Positions 6,575 to 8,143 of a stretch of 8,143 nucleotides of DNA are shown here, piece after piece. The notes under the pieces were generated by a model, which searched no databases, was not told where the DNA came from, and was given only the letters and a program-made list of their open reading frames with translations. Source of the stretch: Ilumatobacteraceae bacterium (GTDB lineage: Bacteria; Actinomycetota; Acidimicrobiia; Acidimicrobiales; Ilumatobacteraceae). The position numbers and the translations under genes are program-made. The stretch is taken from the NCBI GenBank assembly GCA_021741795.1, contig JAIOXC010000061.1, positions 1 through 8,143 on the forward strand, read 5' to 3'. Within the stretch, counting starts at the first letter, position 1. The number at the start of each line of letters is the position of its first letter.

Positions 6575-8124
6575 GCAATTTCATCATTGTCAGTGACGCA
6601 AGCAATTGCTCATTTCGTGACTTACTCAATACCGGCAAGTCATTATTGGCCAGTTTAATTTGCCCAACCCATTGGCTTATCAGTGGCTCACCAATGCAAC
6701 TTTTGAAGATTCAAAACCATCGCTTGCTGCGAAAGTCAGGCATGACGATCACAGACAAATTGTCCGATCCCGATCACTCGACTGTTGTCTTTCTGCGTGC
6801 TGGCGACACTCTCGCACCTGATGCGCTTTCACTCATCGAGCAACACACCGATCTGCACGACGTCATTTATGGCGACTCGGCACACGGTCGAGCAAGAAAG
6901 TTTGAAGAACCATCTAAAGCCCGTCGACCACAATGGTCCCCCGAACGCCTTCGCTCACACAATTACGTTGGCGACTTGCTGGTTGCTTCACAGTCAGTTG
7001 TTGCTGCTGCAGGCGGAATCTCAACGCTCGCCACACTGCACGAACACGATCGATCGCTTCGGATCTTTGAAGTGTGCACGTCCCCACACCGGATCGCTGA
7101 TGTGCTGTATCACTCGAGCCAAGAGCGCATGGTGCCAACTGCATCGCTCAGCGCAGTACAACAACATTGCACACGCACTGGCATTGATGCCGTATGCAGC
7201 ATTAGTCAAGAACTCCAGTCAGTGCGTGTTTCTCGCCGACTGCACTCGCAACCCAAGATCAGTGTGATTGTCCCCACTCGTGGCACCGCTGAAACGATTA
7301 AAGGAAAGCAGGTTGTACTGGCTGCGCACACCATTGAGGCACTGATTAACAACAGCACATATCAAAATTTTGATGTCATTGCCGTGCTGGACAGTGTCAC
7401 TACAAGTGAAGGACGCCAAGCGATAGTTGATGCTGGTGGTTCTCGCCTCAAAATTGTTGACTACGACCGGCCATTTAATTTTGCCGAAAAGATCAACCTG
7501 GGTGCAGTCTGCAGCGATGCAGATCTTCTCTTGTTGCTCAACGACGACACCGAGATCATTACTCCAGATGCACTCGAGACGCTTCTAGGAATTCTTGAAG
7601 ACCAAACGGTCGGCATGGCCGGGCCGATGTTGCTCTACGAAGACATGACTATTCAGTCAGCCGGACACATCCTCAACCCCGTGCCTTTTGATTTGTATCG
7701 CGAACGCGAACTGACATGCACAGGCGCACAGCGCTTGTTGCAAGTACAACGCGAAGCTTCTGGCCTCATCGCGGCCTGCGTGCTTGTAAAGCGAAGTGTT
7801 TTCGACGAAGTTGGTGGGCTCTGCACCTTGTTCCCATCCAACTACAACGATGTTGACTTCGGTCTCAAGATTCAAGACGCTGGATACAGAGTTGTGTGGA
7901 CACCACACGCCAAATTTCATCACTTCGAATCAAAGACACGTACGCCCAAATTGCAAACTTTTGAGGTTGCGACTATCGGCGCTCGTTGGCGCGACAAATT
8001 GGAAGACGACCCATATTTCAATCCACATCTCGAGCGCTATATCGATATCTGGAAAGAGAATGTGATGGGTCAGAGGTCAGTGCTTGACGCACTTGGACCA
8101 ACTGCGCCTATTGCCTCAAAATAA
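6571..8124 (+). CDS. Family 2 glycosyltransferase with a degenerate first domain
   Basis: Probable cytoplasmic-face glycosyltransferase for cell-wall or surface polysaccharide; donor and acceptor are unknown. The C-terminal half (about 228-490) is a complete GT-A domain. KISVIVPTRG (229-238) is the first nucleotide-binding strand. PFNFAEKINLGA (301-312) is typical of rhamnosyl/galactosyl-type GT2 enzymes. LLLLNDDTEI (320-329) holds the metal-binding DxD-like motif, SGLIAACVLVKRSVFDEVGG (397-416) the acceptor-side block, and NDVDFGLKIQDAGY (426-439) the catalytic-base region. HHFES (450-454) closes the domain. The N-terminal half matches the tail of a second GT2 domain (FLRAGDTLAPDAL from 74, then RPQWSPERLRSHNYVGDLLV from 119), but its first about 70 residues lack a SVIxP strand and the DxD reads RAGD. 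No transmembrane helix is seen. An in-frame TAA at 6535-6537 with no other start codon after it fixes the ATG at 6571. Confidence 0.92.
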   Translation: MSNFIIVSDASNCSFRDLLNTGKSLLASLICPTHWLISGSPMQLLKIQNHRLLRKSGMTITDKLSDPDHSTVVFLRAGDTLAPDALSLIEQHTDLHDVIYGDSAHGRARKFEEPSKARRPQWSPERLRSHNYVGDLLVASQSVVAAAGGISTLATLHEHDRSLRIFEVCTSPHRIADVLYHSSQERMVPTASLSAVQQHCTRTGIDAVCSISQELQSVRVSRRLHSQPKISVIVPTRGTAETIKGKQVVLAAHTIEALINNSTYQNFDVIAVLDSVTTSEGRQAIVDAGGSRLKIVDYDRPFNFAEKINLGAVCSDADLLLLLNDDTEIITPDALETLLGILEDQTVGMAGPMLLYEDMTIQSAGHILNPVPFDLYRERELTCTGAQRLLQVQREASGLIAACVLVKRSVFDEVGGLCTLFPSNYNDVDFGLKIQDAGYRVVWTPHAKFHHFESKTRTPKLQTFEVATIGARWRDKLEDDPYFNPHLERYIDIWKENVMGQRSVLDALGPTAPIASK

Positions 8125-8143
8125 TCCAGGTGTGCACGCACCA

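Noticed and set aside
6342..6596. Alternative 84-codon plus frame overlapping the 94-residue protein
   Set aside because: It does not couple to the glycosyltransferase start, has no motif, and competes with a frame that has the ATGA overlap.
8125..8143. Possible terminator or next gene after the glycosyltransferase
   Set aside because: Only 19 bases remain and no hairpin or start site can be supported.

Overview
The window looks like chromosomal core and near-core sequence from a moderate-GC bacterium, most likely an actinobacterium and tentatively of the Acidimicrobiia type. The basis is a stand-alone homodimeric-type pyruvate dehydrogenase E1 (aceE) with no aceF or lpd beside it, a small HhH-GPD protein of a type I associate with actinobacteria, near-absent Shine-Dalgarno sequences, and at least one promoter spaced for leaderless transcription. 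The taxonomic call is inference. I see no mobile element, CRISPR array, tRNA, rRNA or prophage, and no stretch over 70 bases lacks a gene.

Layout. (1) Bases 1-788, minus strand: ribonuclease HI (GTG start) followed 30 bases downstream by a short-chain dehydrogenase cut by the window edge, probably one transcript. (2) Bases 789-856: a 68-base divergent promoter region. (3) Bases 857-5182, plus strand: aceE, a small HhH-GPD protein and galE, separated by 15 and 9 bases, so a likely operon. (4) Bases 5189-6222, minus strand: an alpha/beta hydrolase-fold protein preceded by a 76-residue protein of unknown function. The hydrolase converges on galE with only 6 bases between the stop codons. (5) Bases 6223-6289: a second divergent promoter region, with a good candidate promoter for the minus-strand pair. 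(6) Bases 6290-8124, plus strand: a 94-residue unknown protein overlapping by 4 bases (ATGA) a 517-residue family 2 glycosyltransferase.

Functionally the window mixes central carbon metabolism (AceE makes acetyl groups from pyruvate), DNA and RNA maintenance (RNase HI, HhH-GPD protein), and surface polysaccharide synthesis (GalE supplying UDP-galactose or a related sugar nucleotide, and a GT2 enzyme that could use such donors). The main oddities are an alpha/beta hydrolase whose nucleophile-elbow serine is asparagine, an HhH-GPD protein with no aspartate at the usual catalytic position, a glycosyltransferase with a decayed first catalytic domain, and two small unknown proteins. I found no clear new multi-gene system; the small protein plus glycosyltransferase pair and the possible pseudo-hydrolase are the best leads.
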